Source of the DNA: Billgrantia endophytica
GTDB lineage: Bacteria > Pseudomonadota > Gammaproteobacteria > Pseudomonadales > Halomonadaceae
Direction: 5' to 3'
NCBI RefSeq assembly: GCF_002879615.1
Contig: NZ_PNRF01000002.1
Location: 30,242 to 94,241 of the forward strand
DNA length: 64,000 nt
In this document: one piece after another, positions 18,465 through 28,436 of the stretch
Layout: the number at the start of each line of letters is the position of its first letter
Numbering within the stretch: position 1 is the first letter of the stretch
The notes under the pieces: generated by a model
What the model was told of the DNA's origin: nothing
Seen by the model: only the letters and a program-made list of their open reading frames with translations
The model's database searches: none
Program-made: the position numbers and the translations under genes

Positions 18465-19664
18465 ATGGACGCGACCTACCGCACTGGGCCGATCATTACC
18501 TCACTGCTGGATACCGACTGGTACAAGCTGACCATGATGCAGGGGGTGCATCACCAGTATCCCAACGCCAGCGTGACCTGGGAATTCCGCTGTCGCAATG
18601 CCGAGAACCTGGCGCCCTACATCGCCGAGGTCCGTGCGCAGATCGACCAGTTGGCTGCGCTTCGGCTGACGCGGGAGGAGTCGGCTTATCTCAGCAGCTT
18701 CCCCTACATGTCACCCGACTTCATTCGCTTTCTGGAGCTCTATCGCTTCAGGCCGGAGTACGTGGAGGTGGGCATGCAGGGTGACGAGCTGTGCATCGTC
18801 ATCGACGGGCCCTGGTCGCACAGCATCCTGTTCGAGATCGTGATCCTGGCGATCATCAGCGAAGTGCGCAATCATGTCCTCTACCCCGATGTCGAGATCG
18901 ACCAGGCCGTGGCGCAGTTGCGTCGCAAGCTCACGGCGCTGAGCGACGCCTATACACCCGAGCAACTGGCGGGGCTCAACCTGGCCGACTTCGGCACCCG
19001 CCGTCGCCTCTCCCAACGGGTGCAGGAGGCGATCGTCGAGGTCATGATCGAGGAGTTTCCTGGCAACTTCGTCGGTACGAGCAACGTCGACATTGCACGT
19101 CACCACGATATCAGTCCGATGGGGACCATGGCACATGAATGGATCATGGCGCACCAGCAGCTTGGCAGCCGCCTGGTGGACAGCCAGCGTGCCGCGCTGG
19201 AGGCCTGGGTGCAGGAGTACCGAGGCTGCCTGGGGATCGCGCTGACCGACACGGTCACCCTGGATGCCTTCCTGCACGACCTCGATCTCTATTTCGCCAA
19301 GCTCTTCGACGGGTTGCGCCATGATAGCGGCGACCCGCTGTGGTTCGCCGAAAAGTGCATCCGTCACTATGAATCCCTGGGCATCGACCCGATGTCCAAG
19401 ACGCTGATCTTCAGCGACGGGCTGACCTTCGATTCGGCCATGCGAATCAAGACGGCACTGGAAGGGCGGATCAGGACCAGCTTCGGTATCGGTACCAGCC
19501 TGACCTGCGACGTGCCGGGCGTGAAGCCAATGAACATCGTGATCAAGATGGTGTCATGCAACGGGCAACCGGTCGCCAAGATCTCCGATTCTCCAGGCAA
19601 GACCATGTGCCGGGATGAGCGATACATCAGCTATCTCAAGAGCGTCTTCGGCGTGAAGGGCTAG
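18465..19664 (+). CDS. pncB: Nicotinate phosphoribosyltransferase
   Basis: 399 residues, the normal length. PncB makes nicotinate mononucleotide from nicotinate and PRPP in the NAD salvage pathway, in the cytoplasm. Recognisable features: [20 protein letters not shown] at the N-terminus, [26 protein letters not shown] with the phosphorylatable-His region ([12 protein letters not shown]), RHDSGDP (PRPP/phosphate-binding) and [21 protein letters not shown] lies just before the ATG. It is monocistronic, followed by a 150-bp gap. Confidence 0.95.
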   Translation: MDATYRTGPIITSLLDTDWYKLTMMQGVHHQYPNASVTWEFRCRNAENLAPYIAEVRAQIDQLAALRLTREESAYLSSFPYMSPDFIRFLELYRFRPEYVEVGMQGDELCIVIDGPWSHSILFEIVILAIISEVRNHVLYPDVEIDQAVAQLRRKLTALSDAYTPEQLAGLNLADFGTRRRLSQRVQEAIVEVMIEEFPGNFVGTSNVDIARHHDISPMGTMAHEWIMAHQQLGSRLVDSQRAALEAWVQEYRGCLGIALTDTVTLDAFLHDLDLYFAKLFDGLRHDSGDPLWFAEKCIRHYESLGIDPMSKTLIFSDGLTFDSAMRIKTALEGRIRTSFGIGTSLTCDVPGVKPMNIVIKMVSCNGQPVAKISDSPGKTMCRDERYISYLKSVFGVKG

Positions 19665-19814
19665 TCCACCGTCAGGTTCGCGCTGTCACTTCCCGGATGA
19701 AACGCACGACAGGCGCCACGAAGGACATCGAGATGGGCATTCGCATCCTCTGCCGATGGCTTCTATAACTGTGATCAGGAATGGAAGCTGAATGATTGGA
19801 TAGAGGGAGTCGTT

Positions 19815-21305
19815 ATGGAAGCCATCTGGACGCTAGGCAGCAAGGATGCTGCGCAGTACTCGCCCCTGCGGCAGGACACCGAAGCCGATGTGGTGGTGAT
19901 CGGGGCCGGTATTACCGGGTTGATGACGGCACTGCGACTGGCCGAGGCCGGACAGCGTGTCATCGTGCTAGAAGCGCTGACGGTTGGCGCGGGGGGAACC
20001 GGGGGAGCTACCGGCAACCTGTACAGCACGCTGGCCTCGGGCCACGCTCCCTTGCAAAGGAAGTGGGGCGAGGAAGTGGCAGGCGATGTGGCCAAGGCAC
20101 GCAGCGAGGCGATCGATCATATTGAGGCACTTATCGGGCGTTTTGCCATCGATTGCGACTTTCATCGGCAACCGGCCTACCGGGTCATGGCAGACAACGA
20201 TGACAAGACGAGCCTCGACCTGAATGACGAATATGATGCCCTGGTCGGTGCCGGGCTTGACGTGCGGATAGCGGATGATCCCGGCTTGCCGTTCGAGACC
20301 CAGGGACTCAAGATCCACGGCCAGGCCCAATTCAACCCGTTGCAATTCACCCAGGGGCTGGGCAGGGCGGCCTGCGAGCGGGGTGTCGTGATCCACGAGC
20401 ATAGTCCCGTACGCGAGGTGAATGCCAAGGAGAGCGTCGTGCTGACCGATACGGCACGAGTCTCGGCCCCGCATATCGTACACGCGACCCACACTCCGAA
20501 AGGCATCAACCTGCTGCAGGGGGGCATGTTGGTCTTCCGGGAGTACGCCGTCAGCGCCAGACTGAAGAGTGGTCGCTACCCGGAAGGCATCATCTGGGTG
20601 CTGGACCCCTTTCACTCCCTGCGCAGCTACCGCCATGCCGGTGAACGGCATCTAATGGTGATCGGGGAGAAGCACAAGACCGGCGAGCACAGGGGGGACT
20701 ATTACCAACTGCTGCGCGACTACCTGAATGCCCACTTCGATGTAGAGGCATTCACCTTCCAATGGTCCGCCCAGCAGTACAGCTCACCCGACGGCCTGCC
20801 ATATATCGGCAGGATGCATGGGCATGACAACCTGTACATGGCGACCGGCTTCGCTGCCGATGGTCTGGTATGGGGAACGCTGGCCGGTATGCTGATCGCC
20901 GACCAGATAATGGGCCGGGCCAACCCCTGGCAGGCCCGCTTTGACTCCCGGCGCCTCACCCTCGGTAAATCGGCGGCGCAGTATGCCAAGGAGAACGCCA
21001 CGGTCACCAAGCACATGGTCAAGGATTATCTGGGCACCGAAAAGCTCAAGGAATTCGACGAGGTGCGTGCGGGCCAGGCCAGGGTCGCGAGCGTCGATGG
21101 CGAGAAGCTGGCGATACACCGTACCGCAGCCGGTGAGCTCAAGGTCCTGTCGGCGGTGTGCCCCCATATGAAGTGCATCGTGCACTGGAACGCCGCCGAG
21201 TCGACATGGGACTGCCCCTGTCACGGCAGCCGCTTCGACCATGGCGGTGGCGTCATCGAAGGGCCCGCCTATCAGCCGCTGGAGCGACGTGACCGTCCGG
21301 ACTAG
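19815..21305 (+). CDS. FAD-dependent oxidoreductase with C-terminal Rieske domain
   Basis: 496 residues. The N-terminal dinucleotide fold VVVIGAGITGLMTALRLAEA begins at about residue 24 and is followed by a DAO/glycine-oxidase-like body; HDNLYMATGFAADGLVWGT is the C-terminal FAD-contacting segment. Residues about 400-490 form a Rieske [2Fe-2S] domain with CPHMKC and CPCHGSRFD (two Cys-His pairs). The fusion suggests electrons from an oxidised amine substrate pass from FAD to the cluster. Similar fusions are common in bacteria but their substrates are mostly unknown. No signal peptide is visible. It stands alone on the plus strand. Confidence 0.88.
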   Translation: MEAIWTLGSKDAAQYSPLRQDTEADVVVIGAGITGLMTALRLAEAGQRVIVLEALTVGAGGTGGATGNLYSTLASGHAPLQRKWGEEVAGDVAKARSEAIDHIEALIGRFAIDCDFHRQPAYRVMADNDDKTSLDLNDEYDALVGAGLDVRIADDPGLPFETQGLKIHGQAQFNPLQFTQGLGRAACERGVVIHEHSPVREVNAKESVVLTDTARVSAPHIVHATHTPKGINLLQGGMLVFREYAVSARLKSGRYPEGIIWVLDPFHSLRSYRHAGERHLMVIGEKHKTGEHRGDYYQLLRDYLNAHFDVEAFTFQWSAQQYSSPDGLPYIGRMHGHDNLYMATGFAADGLVWGTLAGMLIADQIMGRANPWQARFDSRRLTLGKSAAQYAKENATVTKHMVKDYLGTEKLKEFDEVRAGQARVASVDGEKLAIHRTAAGELKVLSAVCPHMKCIVHWNAAESTWDCPCHGSRFDHGGGVIEGPAYQPLERRDRPD

Positions 21306-21514
21306 TGGGGGCCTCGGGCCCATCCTGGCGGAAAGCATGCCGAGAGTATGGGGAGCGCCTGATGCGGGTTGGCGCCAGCGCCCTGACTCCGTGGTCATCG
21401 GGACGGCACGACAGCCGGTGCTTTCAAGCGCAATGTACATGCAGTCCTTGGTGTAGCGAAGCGGGGTGGTTAAGCTGTGCCTTGATAAGAAGCCACCGCA
21501 GGGGAAGTTCCACC

Positions 21515-22081
21515 ATGACCGTGATGATTCTCGGGCTATTGATATTTCTTGGTATCCACTCCGTCCGCATCTTTGCCGAAGACTGGCGCACCGCACAGAT
21601 CCAGCACATGGGCGGGATGCGCTGGAAAGCGATCTTTTCAGTGGTATCGATCATTGGTCTGGCCATCGCCATCTGGGGCTACGGCCAGACGCGTCTCGAC
21701 CCCACCTGGGTGTGGTTTCCGCCGGTTGGCCTGCGCCACGCCGTTGCGTTGCTGATGATTCCGGCTTTCATCCTGCTGGTAGCGGCCTATGTGCCCGGTA
21801 ACCATATCAAGGCCAAGCTGGGTCATCCCATGGTGCTGGCGGTGAAGGTATGGGCCTTGGCGCACCTGTTGGCCAATGGTCGCTTGGGGGACATCGTCTT
21901 CTTCGGCGCCTTCCTGGCCTGGGCCGTGCTGGACTTTCGCTCCGCCCGCCGTCGTCAGCCGGTTCCGCCGACGACACCCCGCGTGACGGGTACGGCCATT
22001 ACCGTGGTCGGCGGCTTGATCGCCTACTATCTCTTCGCTTTCCACCTGCATGTCTGGATCACCGGTGTGCCGGTGATGTGA
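21515..22081 (+). CDS. nnrU: NnrU family membrane protein
   Basis: 188 residues from ATG 21515, preceded by GGGGAAG; the open frame extends about 210 bp upstream but without protein character. Five or six membrane helices. The N-terminal LGLLIFLGIHSVRIF and the central AAYVPGNHIKAKLGHPMVLAVKVWALAHLL match NnrU, a heme-related membrane protein first found in denitrification loci. The conserved His residues (HSVRIF, RHAVALL, GHPM, AHLL) are candidate heme or metal ligands. No nitrate or nitric-oxide reductase genes are in view, so a denitrification role is not implied here. The following gene carries an ANR/FNR-type site. Confidence 0.85.
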   Translation: MTVMILGLLIFLGIHSVRIFAEDWRTAQIQHMGGMRWKAIFSVVSIIGLAIAIWGYGQTRLDPTWVWFPPVGLRHAVALLMIPAFILLVAAYVPGNHIKAKLGHPMVLAVKVWALAHLLANGRLGDIVFFGAFLAWAVLDFRSARRRQPVPPTTPRVTGTAITVVGGLIAYYLFAFHLHVWITGVPVM

Positions 22082-22108
22082 GCCTCCGCCGCTTCTGCAT
22101 CGCAACCG

Positions 22109-22126
22109 CGCCGGCTTTTGCCGGCG
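22109..22126 (+). terminator. Hairpin after nnrU
   Basis: CGCCGGC-TTTT-GCCGGCG, a perfect 7-bp stem 28 nt past the nnrU stop, without a strong U-tract. Confidence 0.5.
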
Positions 22127-22171
22127 TGTCTCGTTGTCGGGATGGTTCATCTTTGCGTGTTCTCTGCGATC

Positions 22172-22185
22172 TTGATATACGTCAA
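22172..22185 (+). promoter_or_regulatory. ANR/FNR/DNR-type operator
   Basis: TTGATATACGTCAA matches the CRP/FNR-family consensus TTGAT-N4-(A/G)TCAA (TTGAT, ATAC spacer, GTCAA). Its centre is about 84 bp upstream of the alcohol dehydrogenase ATG, a position compatible with class II activation of a promoter about 40 bp downstream. It implies oxygen- or NO-responsive control of that gene. Confidence 0.6.
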
Positions 22186-22261
22186 GGTGAATTCCAGGGC
22201 GTTGTGCCACAGCTACTAGGGTGCCATTTTTTGGGTCTGGACTGTCCACAGAGGAATGATC

Positions 22262-23341
22262 ATGCCAGCCATGATGAAAGCGGCCATCTTCGTCGAGCCG
22301 GGACGTATCGAGATCGATGACAAACCGATTCCGGAGATCGGGCCCAACGATGCCCTGCTTCGTGTCACCACGACCACGATCTGCGGCACCGATGTGCATA
22401 TCCTCAAGGGCGAGTACCCGGTGGAGCGGGGATTGACCATTGGCCATGAGCCGGTGGGGGTGATCGAGAAGCTGGGGGCCAACGTGCAGGGCTATGCCGA
22501 GGGCCAGCGAGTCATTGCCGGTGCCATCTGCCCGAGCTTTACCTCCTACGCCTGCCAGGATGGCTGTAGCGCACAGGATGGCGGCCACCATGCCCACGGC
22601 TACAAGCCCATGGGTGGCTGGCGCTTCGGTAATACGATCGACGGTGCCCAGGCGGAATTCCTGCTCGTGCCGGACGCCCAGGCCAACCTTTCACCGGTTC
22701 CGGACGGCCTCACCGACGAGCAGGTGCTGATGTGCCCCGACATCATGTCGACCGGCTTCGCCGGGGCGGAGTCGGCCGGCATCAAGATTGGCGACACGGT
22801 GGCCATCTTTGCCCAGGGGCCCATCGGCCTGTGCGCCACCGCCGGAGCCCGGCTGCGTGGAGCCGGATTGATCATCGCCGTGGATGGTGTCGACGAGCGG
22901 CTCGAGATGGCACGCCAGATGGGCGCCGACATGACGCTGGATTTCCGCAAGGTCGACGTGGTATCGGAAATCCTCAAGCTCACCGGTGGCCGTGGGGTGG
23001 ACGCCTCCATCGAGGCGCTCGGGCTGCAGTCCACCTTCGAGTCGGCGCTGAAGGTACTCAAGCCTGGCGGCACGTTGTCGAGCCTCGGTGTCTATTCGGG
23101 CGATCTCACCATTCCCCTCGGTGCGTTCTGTGCCGGGCTTGGCGACCACAAGATCGTCACATCGCTCTGCCCCGGCGGCAAGGAGCGTATGCGTCGACTC
23201 ATGCAGGTGATCGAAACAGGCCGGGTGGACCTTGGCCCGATGGTCACGCATCGCTACCCGCTGGAGCGGATCGCCGATGCCTACGATCTCTTTTCTCTCC
23301 AGCGCGACGGTGTGCTCAAGGTGGCCATCCAGGCGAGTTGA
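22262..23341 (+). CDS. Zinc-dependent alcohol dehydrogenase (MDR family)
   Basis: 359 residues. Start chosen at ATG 22262, 8 nt after AGAGGA; an ATG 6 bp earlier is too close to that site. The catalytic zinc ligands are visible: ICGTDVH (Cys, Asp, His) and the GHEPVGVIE segment. The coenzyme fold is VAIFAQGPIGLCATAGARLRG, followed by GGRGVDASIEALG. The structural-zinc lobe is atypical (CPSFTSYACQDGCSAQDGGH), as in isopropanol dehydrogenase-like members. It oxidises or reduces small alcohols and aldehydes with NAD(P). The ANR/FNR-type box upstream suggests induction under low oxygen. Confidence 0.88.
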   Translation: MPAMMKAAIFVEPGRIEIDDKPIPEIGPNDALLRVTTTTICGTDVHILKGEYPVERGLTIGHEPVGVIEKLGANVQGYAEGQRVIAGAICPSFTSYACQDGCSAQDGGHHAHGYKPMGGWRFGNTIDGAQAEFLLVPDAQANLSPVPDGLTDEQVLMCPDIMSTGFAGAESAGIKIGDTVAIFAQGPIGLCATAGARLRGAGLIIAVDGVDERLEMARQMGADMTLDFRKVDVVSEILKLTGGRGVDASIEALGLQSTFESALKVLKPGGTLSSLGVYSGDLTIPLGAFCAGLGDHKIVTSLCPGGKERMRRLMQVIETGRVDLGPMVTHRYPLERIADAYDLFSLQRDGVLKVAIQAS

Positions 23342-23526
23342 GCGAGTTCGGGACTAGCGTTGAAACGACGTGCGGAGCCTTCCTCACGGAGTGCTAATCT
23401 ATTTCGACGGTATTGAACGGTCATTCAATGTTCATTCCGCCGTCATGAAGTAGCGCGATAAGGATTGGGCGGTATTGGCCGCCTGACCCCAGCACCCTGT
23501 GTCTGACTCTACATGGAGAGACCGTC

Positions 23527-24642
23527 ATGTCGTTCACCCGTCGCCGTTTCCTGCAGGGCACATTGGCTGTCGGCGCGGCCGCTACCGTACCGTCGTTCTA
23601 TATCAATAAGGTGCTGGCCCAGGAGCAGACCCTGCGCATCTATGCCTGGGCGGGCTACTTCACCGACGAGATGCTGGCCGACTTCACCGAGAAGACCGGT
23701 ATTCGCGCTACCTTCACCCCTTATGGCACCAACGACGAGTTGATGAATTCGCTGCGGGCGGCGGACGGCAGCGGCTTCGATGTCATCATGCCCACCGTCG
23801 ATCGCGTGCCGGGGTATCTGGACTATGACCTCGTGCAGCCGCTGGACGAGTCGCGGATCGACTGGGGCGGTGCCCTGGACAGTGCCATCGAGGGTTCCGA
23901 GGTGGGTGGGGTAGTGGACGGCAAGCGTTACTTCGCGCCCAGCGACTGGGGCACCGAGGCGATTGCCTGGCATCGCCGCTATGTCGAGCTGGATCGTGCC
24001 AACCTCAGCTATGCCGACCTATGGAATCCTGAGCACGGCCAGGGCATAACGGTGCGCGGCCATTCGGCCCTGGTGGGTATCGGCCTGTGGCTGGAGCGCG
24101 AGGGCATGTTGCCGTTTCCCATGCTCGATTCCTACAAGAGCGAAGAGGCGATGCGCGCCAACTTCGACGTGATCCTCGAGGAAGCGGTCAAGCACAAGCA
24201 CATGCTGGTGCAGTTCTGGGACACCGAAAACGAGGCTCAGGCCGCCTTCCGCACCAATGGGGCGATTATCGGACAGACCTGGGATTCCACCGCCTTCCGT
24301 CTCCAGCAGGAGGGCGAGGATATCGCCTACGGTGCACCGAAGGAGGGGGCCATGGCGTGGATGGAAGGCTTCGTGATTCCCAAGAATGCGCAGAACCCGG
24401 ATGCCGTCTACGAACTGATCAACTGGTATTACACCCCCGAGGCCGGCGCCATGTTCGTCAGGGCCACCGGTTACAACTCCACGTCCAAGGGAGCCACTGA
24501 ACTGCTCCCCGACGAGACACGCCAGTTCTTCACCGATTCCTACACCGAGCAGGACCTGGCCAACCTCTGGTGGTGGCCGATCCAGGAACCCTGGTACGTG
24601 GCGCTGCGCAACGAGTACCAAGATCGCTATCTCTCGGCATGA
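23527..24642 (+). CDS. Polyamine-type ABC transporter substrate-binding protein (Tat signal)
   Basis: 371 residues. The N-terminal MSFTRRRFLQG followed by a hydrophobic stretch and VLAQE is a twin-arginine signal, so it should reach the periplasm folded. The mature part (LRIYAWAGYFTDEMLADF, then DVIMPTVDRVPGYLDYDLVQ and AFRTNGAIIGQTWDSTAFRL) follows the PotD/PotF spermidine-putrescine binding fold. GGAGAG precedes the ATG by 6 nt. It is the first gene of a four-gene ABC operon (binding protein, ATPase, two permeases). The real ligand could be a polyamine or another cationic amine. Confidence 0.88.
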   Translation: MSFTRRRFLQGTLAVGAAATVPSFYINKVLAQEQTLRIYAWAGYFTDEMLADFTEKTGIRATFTPYGTNDELMNSLRAADGSGFDVIMPTVDRVPGYLDYDLVQPLDESRIDWGGALDSAIEGSEVGGVVDGKRYFAPSDWGTEAIAWHRRYVELDRANLSYADLWNPEHGQGITVRGHSALVGIGLWLEREGMLPFPMLDSYKSEEAMRANFDVILEEAVKHKHMLVQFWDTENEAQAAFRTNGAIIGQTWDSTAFRLQQEGEDIAYGAPKEGAMAWMEGFVIPKNAQNPDAVYELINWYYTPEAGAMFVRATGYNSTSKGATELLPDETRQFFTDSYTEQDLANLWWWPIQEPWYVALRNEYQDRYLSA

Positions 24643-24649
24643 GGACGAC

Positions 24650-25828
24650 GTGAGCATGGAGGGAAGCGTCCGGCTGGACGAGGTGGTGATGCGCTTCGGC
24701 GACTTCACCGCCATCGAGACGACGTCGTTGACGATCGAGTCGGGGGAATTCTTCAGCTTTCTCGGCCCATCGGGCTGCGGCAAGACCACGCTCCTCAATA
24801 TCGTCAGCGGCTTTCTCGTGCCCAGCCAGGGGCAGGTGCACATCGGTGGGGAGCCCATGGCCGGGGTGCCGGTCAACCGGCGCCCCACGGCGATGATCTT
24901 TCAGAACCTCGCGCTCTTCCCTCTGATGACGGTGTTCGAGAACATCGAATTCGGCCTGGAAGTGCGCGGTGTCGACAAGAAGGCGCGCCGCGAGGTCTCT
25001 GAACGGTTGCTGGCCCTGGTGGCCCTGGAGGGCAGCGGTCCCAAACGGGTCACCGAGCTTTCCGGTGGACAGAAGCAGCGGGTGGCCATTGCCCGGGCGC
25101 TGGCGGTGGAACCCCGCGTGCTGCTGCTCGACGAACCGCTCTCGGCCCTCGACCTGAAGCTGCGCCAGCACATGCGCGCCGAGCTCAAGACTATCCAGCG
25201 CAAGACCGGTATTACTTTCATCTATATCACCCACGACCAGGGCGAGGCACTCACCATGTCCGACCGGGTGGCGGTGATGTCGGCGGGACGGATTCAACAG
25301 GTCGCCGATCCCATGACGCTCTACCGCAGCCCGGCGACGGGCTTCGTGGCCGCCTTCGTCGGGGAGACCAATCGGCTGGAAGCCAGGCTGATCGACCGCG
25401 AAGGCAAGCGGATACGGCTCGACGGCGGGGTCCTGGGCGAGCTGGCTGGGTGTGCCGGGGAGGGCGTTGAACTGGGCAACGGCGAACGGGTCGCGCTCTA
25501 CGTGCGTCCCGAACACCTCAAGCCGGTGTCGGCGGATGCTGCCGGACCGCGGCTGGAAGGGGACGTCGAAGCGGTGCACTTCGAAGGCGCCTCGGTAATG
25601 CTGGAAACCCGGCTATCGGCCTCCGGCGAGACGCTGCGGGTACAACTCGGCCATGAGGTCTCGCGGCAATACGCGGATTCCCTCACCGTCGGCCAGAGGA
25701 TGACGTTCGGCTATGACCCGGCGGATGCGGTGGTGCTTCCCGATGATAGGCCGGTGGTCGACGAGACCACCGGCGAGATGGTGGAGGAGCGTACGGTGAC
25801 GGGAGGCGCCCATGTTCCGTCAGCTTAG
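24650..25828 (+). CDS. ABC transporter ATPase (PotA type)
   Basis: 392 residues from GTG 24650 (GAGGAC just upstream); ATG 24656 is an alternative. Walker A GPSGCGKTTLLNIV, Q-loop MIFQNLALFP, signature LSGGQKQRVAIARALA, Walker B VLLLDEPLSALD, and switch His in ITHDQGEAL are all intact. The C-terminal part, from about residue 235, is the TOBE/OB-like domain of the PotA/MalK group. It powers uptake of the ligand brought by the preceding binding protein. The next gene begins 17 bp before its stop, so they are coupled. Confidence 0.93.
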   Translation: MSMEGSVRLDEVVMRFGDFTAIETTSLTIESGEFFSFLGPSGCGKTTLLNIVSGFLVPSQGQVHIGGEPMAGVPVNRRPTAMIFQNLALFPLMTVFENIEFGLEVRGVDKKARREVSERLLALVALEGSGPKRVTELSGGQKQRVAIARALAVEPRVLLLDEPLSALDLKLRQHMRAELKTIQRKTGITFIYITHDQGEALTMSDRVAVMSAGRIQQVADPMTLYRSPATGFVAAFVGETNRLEARLIDREGKRIRLDGGVLGELAGCAGEGVELGNGERVALYVRPEHLKPVSADAAGPRLEGDVEAVHFEGASVMLETRLSASGETLRVQLGHEVSRQYADSLTVGQRMTFGYDPADAVVLPDDRPVVDETTGEMVEERTVTGGAHVPSA

Positions 25829-26699
25829 GGCGCGCTTCGGCGGGCCACTGGCGGCGGCGATCCTCACCCTGCTCGGCATCTGGCTGATTGTGATGGTGAC
25901 TCTGCCGCAGCTGCAGATGATCGACTATTCGCTGCGCCCCAACCTCCTGCCGGCGCAGGTAGGAGGGCCGGACGATCGCCTGACCCTGGGCAACTACGCC
26001 ACTCTCTTCAGCAACGACATCCATCGTTCCATCTTCCTCAAGACCCTCTGGTCGAGCGTGCTGGTCACGGTGCTGACGCTGGTGGTGAGCTACCCGCTGG
26101 CCTGGTACCTGGCCAAGGTGGCGACTCCGCGGCAGGCGGCGCTCTGCATCCTGCTGTTGATCATTCCATTCTGGATCAACGAGATCCTGCGCACCTATTC
26201 CTGGTTCATCATCCTCTCTTTCCGGGGGCCGCTCAACGAGGTCCTGATGATGACGGGGCTCATCGATCGGCCGATACGCTTCCTCAGCGGAGATGGCGGG
26301 GTGATGGTGGGGATGGTCTACGCCTACATCCTGTTCATGGTCTTTCCCGTCTACAACGCCATCGAAAGCCTCGACGACAACCAGGTGAGGGCGGCACGCG
26401 ATCTGGGGGCGGGCACCGTGCGTACCCATCGGCGCATCGTCATTCCCCATGCCAAGCCGGGTATCGCCACCGGCTGCATCATGACGTTCATGCTGGCGGC
26501 CGGCAGCTACGCGGTGCCGGCCCTGTTGGGCTCGCCCGGCAGCCGCTGGTTCACCCAGATCATCTACAACTGGTTCTTCGAGGGCGGCAACTGGAACCAG
26601 GGGGCGGCCTATGCCTTCCTGCTGCTGGTGCTGTGTATCGGCTTCATGTCGCTTGTCATGAAACTTTTCAAGGTTGGGCTGGGGGATATCGCCAAGTGA
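25812..26699 (+). CDS. ABC transporter permease (PotB type)
   Basis: 295 residues with about six membrane helices and the EAA-loop region AIESLDDNQVRAARDLGAG, which contacts the ATPase. N-terminal LLGIWLIVMVTLPQLQMIDYS resembles PotB and related type I importers. The gene overlaps the ATPase gene by 17 bp and ends in a GTGA junction with the second permease, giving tight stoichiometric expression. Confidence 0.9.
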   Translation: MFRQLRARFGGPLAAAILTLLGIWLIVMVTLPQLQMIDYSLRPNLLPAQVGGPDDRLTLGNYATLFSNDIHRSIFLKTLWSSVLVTVLTLVVSYPLAWYLAKVATPRQAALCILLLIIPFWINEILRTYSWFIILSFRGPLNEVLMMTGLIDRPIRFLSGDGGVMVGMVYAYILFMVFPVYNAIESLDDNQVRAARDLGAGTVRTHRRIVIPHAKPGIATGCIMTFMLAAGSYAVPALLGSPGSRWFTQIIYNWFFEGGNWNQGAAYAFLLLVLCIGFMSLVMKLFKVGLGDIAK

Positions 26700-27499
26700 G
26701 CTCGCAACGCCTGCTGGCCTTTGGCCTGCGTTTCTATGTGGTGGTGTTCTTCCTCTATCTCTTTCTGCCGCTGCTCATCATGGCGGCGGCCACCTTCAAC
26801 GACAGCCGTTTTCCCACGGTGACCCCCTGGGATGGCACCACCTTGCGGTGGTTCGGGGAGCTCGCGGCCGACGGCGGCATGTGGCAGGCGTTGGGCAACA
26901 GTGTGATCGTCGCCTTCGGGGTGCTCTGCCTGGCCGTGCCCATCGGCATCTCCACGGCGCTGTTTCTCAACACCGTATCGAGCCGCGCCAAGCCGTTCCT
27001 CTATGCCTTGATTCTCTCGCCGCTGTTGACGCCGGGGGTGATCATCGGCATCTCGACGCTGATCTTCTGGCGCCAGTTCGGGGTGAGCGGCGGCATCTTT
27101 CTCACCGTGCTGGGCCAGGCGACCTTCATTGCCGCCTACGTCATGCTGATGGTCACGGCGCGCCTGCAGCGCTTCGATCGCACCATGGAGCGTGCCGCGC
27201 TGGACCTGGGCGCGAGCCAGTGGCAGATGTTCCGGCGCATCCTGCTGCCCTATCTCAAGCCGGCGATCCTCTCGGCAGCGGTGATCGCCTTCCTGCAGTC
27301 CTTCGAGAACTACAACACCACCCTGTTCGTGGTGGGCTACGACACCACCCTGACCGTCTACATCGCCTCCAAGGTGCGTACCGGCCTGACGCCGGCGGTC
27401 AATGCGCTGGGGCTGATCCTGATCCTCGTCACCGTGGTGCTCGCCGTTGCCTACGAGGTCAAGCGGCGGCGGGAGGAAGCCGCCAGGGCAAGGGCTTGA
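26696..27499 (+). CDS. ABC transporter permease (PotC type)
   Basis: 267 residues. Start chosen as GTG 26696 within the GTGA overlap with the upstream permease; the longer in-frame reading from 26633 lies wholly inside that gene. Six membrane helices, EAA loop MERAALDLGASQWQMFRRIL, and PLLTPGVIIGISTLIFW fit PotC. It completes the inner-membrane channel of the importer. The operon ends here; the LysR gene converges from the other strand 25 bp away. Confidence 0.9.
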   Translation: MSSQRLLAFGLRFYVVVFFLYLFLPLLIMAAATFNDSRFPTVTPWDGTTLRWFGELAADGGMWQALGNSVIVAFGVLCLAVPIGISTALFLNTVSSRAKPFLYALILSPLLTPGVIIGISTLIFWRQFGVSGGIFLTVLGQATFIAAYVMLMVTARLQRFDRTMERAALDLGASQWQMFRRILLPYLKPAILSAAVIAFLQSFENYNTTLFVVGYDTTLTVYIASKVRTGLTPAVNALGLILILVTVVLAVAYEVKRRREEAARARA

Positions 27500-27524
27500 G
27501 CCCAGGGGCTGAGTCACGTGCCGT

Positions 27525-28436
27525 TCAAGCTTGTGGCCAGACCTCCCCAAGCACCTCCAGGGCCGCGGCGATGGCGGGTTCCTCGCTGCGCTCGCGCTGC
27601 CATGCAAAGCACAGCGTGCAGGGCAGGCGCACGCCCTTGGCGACGACCAGGCCACGCTCCTGGCGCTCGGCCATGGCCAGGGCATCCCGGGCCAGGCTAA
27701 GGCCCACACCGGCGCGCACCAGGTCGAGCATGCAGGCTTCCTGATCGACCTGGGCCACGCCGTTGGGCACGAGCCCCAGCGGTTCCAGTATGCCTTTCAG
27801 CAGCCGATGGTGTGCAGAGTTCGGCGGGGTGACGATCCAGGGCAGGGCGGCCAGGCTTGCCCAGTCGGTGCGCACCAGCCGCGAGGCCCAGCCGGCGGGG
27901 GCGATCACATGGTAGTGGAAGTGGGTCAGCTCACGATGCATGACCCCGGGGCTCTCGGCGGCGGAGGCGGCGGGACCCTGGCCCGGAGGGGCCAGGAAGA
28001 AACCCACGTCCAGCTCGCCTCGCTTGATCCAATCAAGAACCGTGCCGCTCATGCCATGCTGCAGCTCCGTCTCGAGCTGCGGCGCGCGTTCCACCAGTCG
28101 ATGCAGGAAGGCGCCGAGGCGAATGAACTCAGGGTCGACGATGGTGCCGATCTTCAGCCTGCCGCGGAGGGTGCTGTGCAGGGCCTGGGCGCTTTGCTCG
28201 AAGGCGGCCATGGTGGCAAGCGTTCTTTCCGCGGCCGGCAGCAGAGCCTGGCCGTCGGCGGTCAGCTCGAGGCCCTGCGGGCGACGTTTGAACAGCGTCA
28301 GCCCAAGCGTCTGTTGCAGCTGCTTGAGCTTGAGGCTGACCGCCGGCTGGGTCAGGTGCAGCCGTTCAGCGGCCCGCGACACGCTGCCTTCCCGGGCGAC
28401 GGTAATGAAGGCGCGTAGGGTCTGCAGGTCCTGCAT
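27525..28436 (-). CDS. LysR-family transcriptional regulator
   Basis: 303 residues. The winged helix-turn-helix at 1-60 (LRAFITVAREGSVSRAAERL, then LTQPAVSLKLKQLQ) is canonical and is followed by an effector-binding domain (about 90-300). It is divergent from mmsA across a 177-bp gap, the usual arrangement for a LysR protein controlling its neighbour, and convergent with the ABC operon. It therefore probably senses an intermediate of the amine or branched-chain catabolic route encoded around it; the ligand is not evident. Confidence 0.9.
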   Translation of the reverse strand: MQDLQTLRAFITVAREGSVSRAAERLHLTQPAVSLKLKQLQQTLGLTLFKRRPQGLELTADGQALLPAAERTLATMAAFEQSAQALHSTLRGRLKIGTIVDPEFIRLGAFLHRLVERAPQLETELQHGMSGTVLDWIKRGELDVGFFLAPPGQGPAASAAESPGVMHRELTHFHYHVIAPAGWASRLVRTDWASLAALPWIVTPPNSAHHRLLKGILEPLGLVPNGVAQVDQEACMLDLVRAGVGLSLARDALAMAERQERGLVVAKGVRLPCTLCFAWQRERSEEPAIAAALEVLGEVWPQA

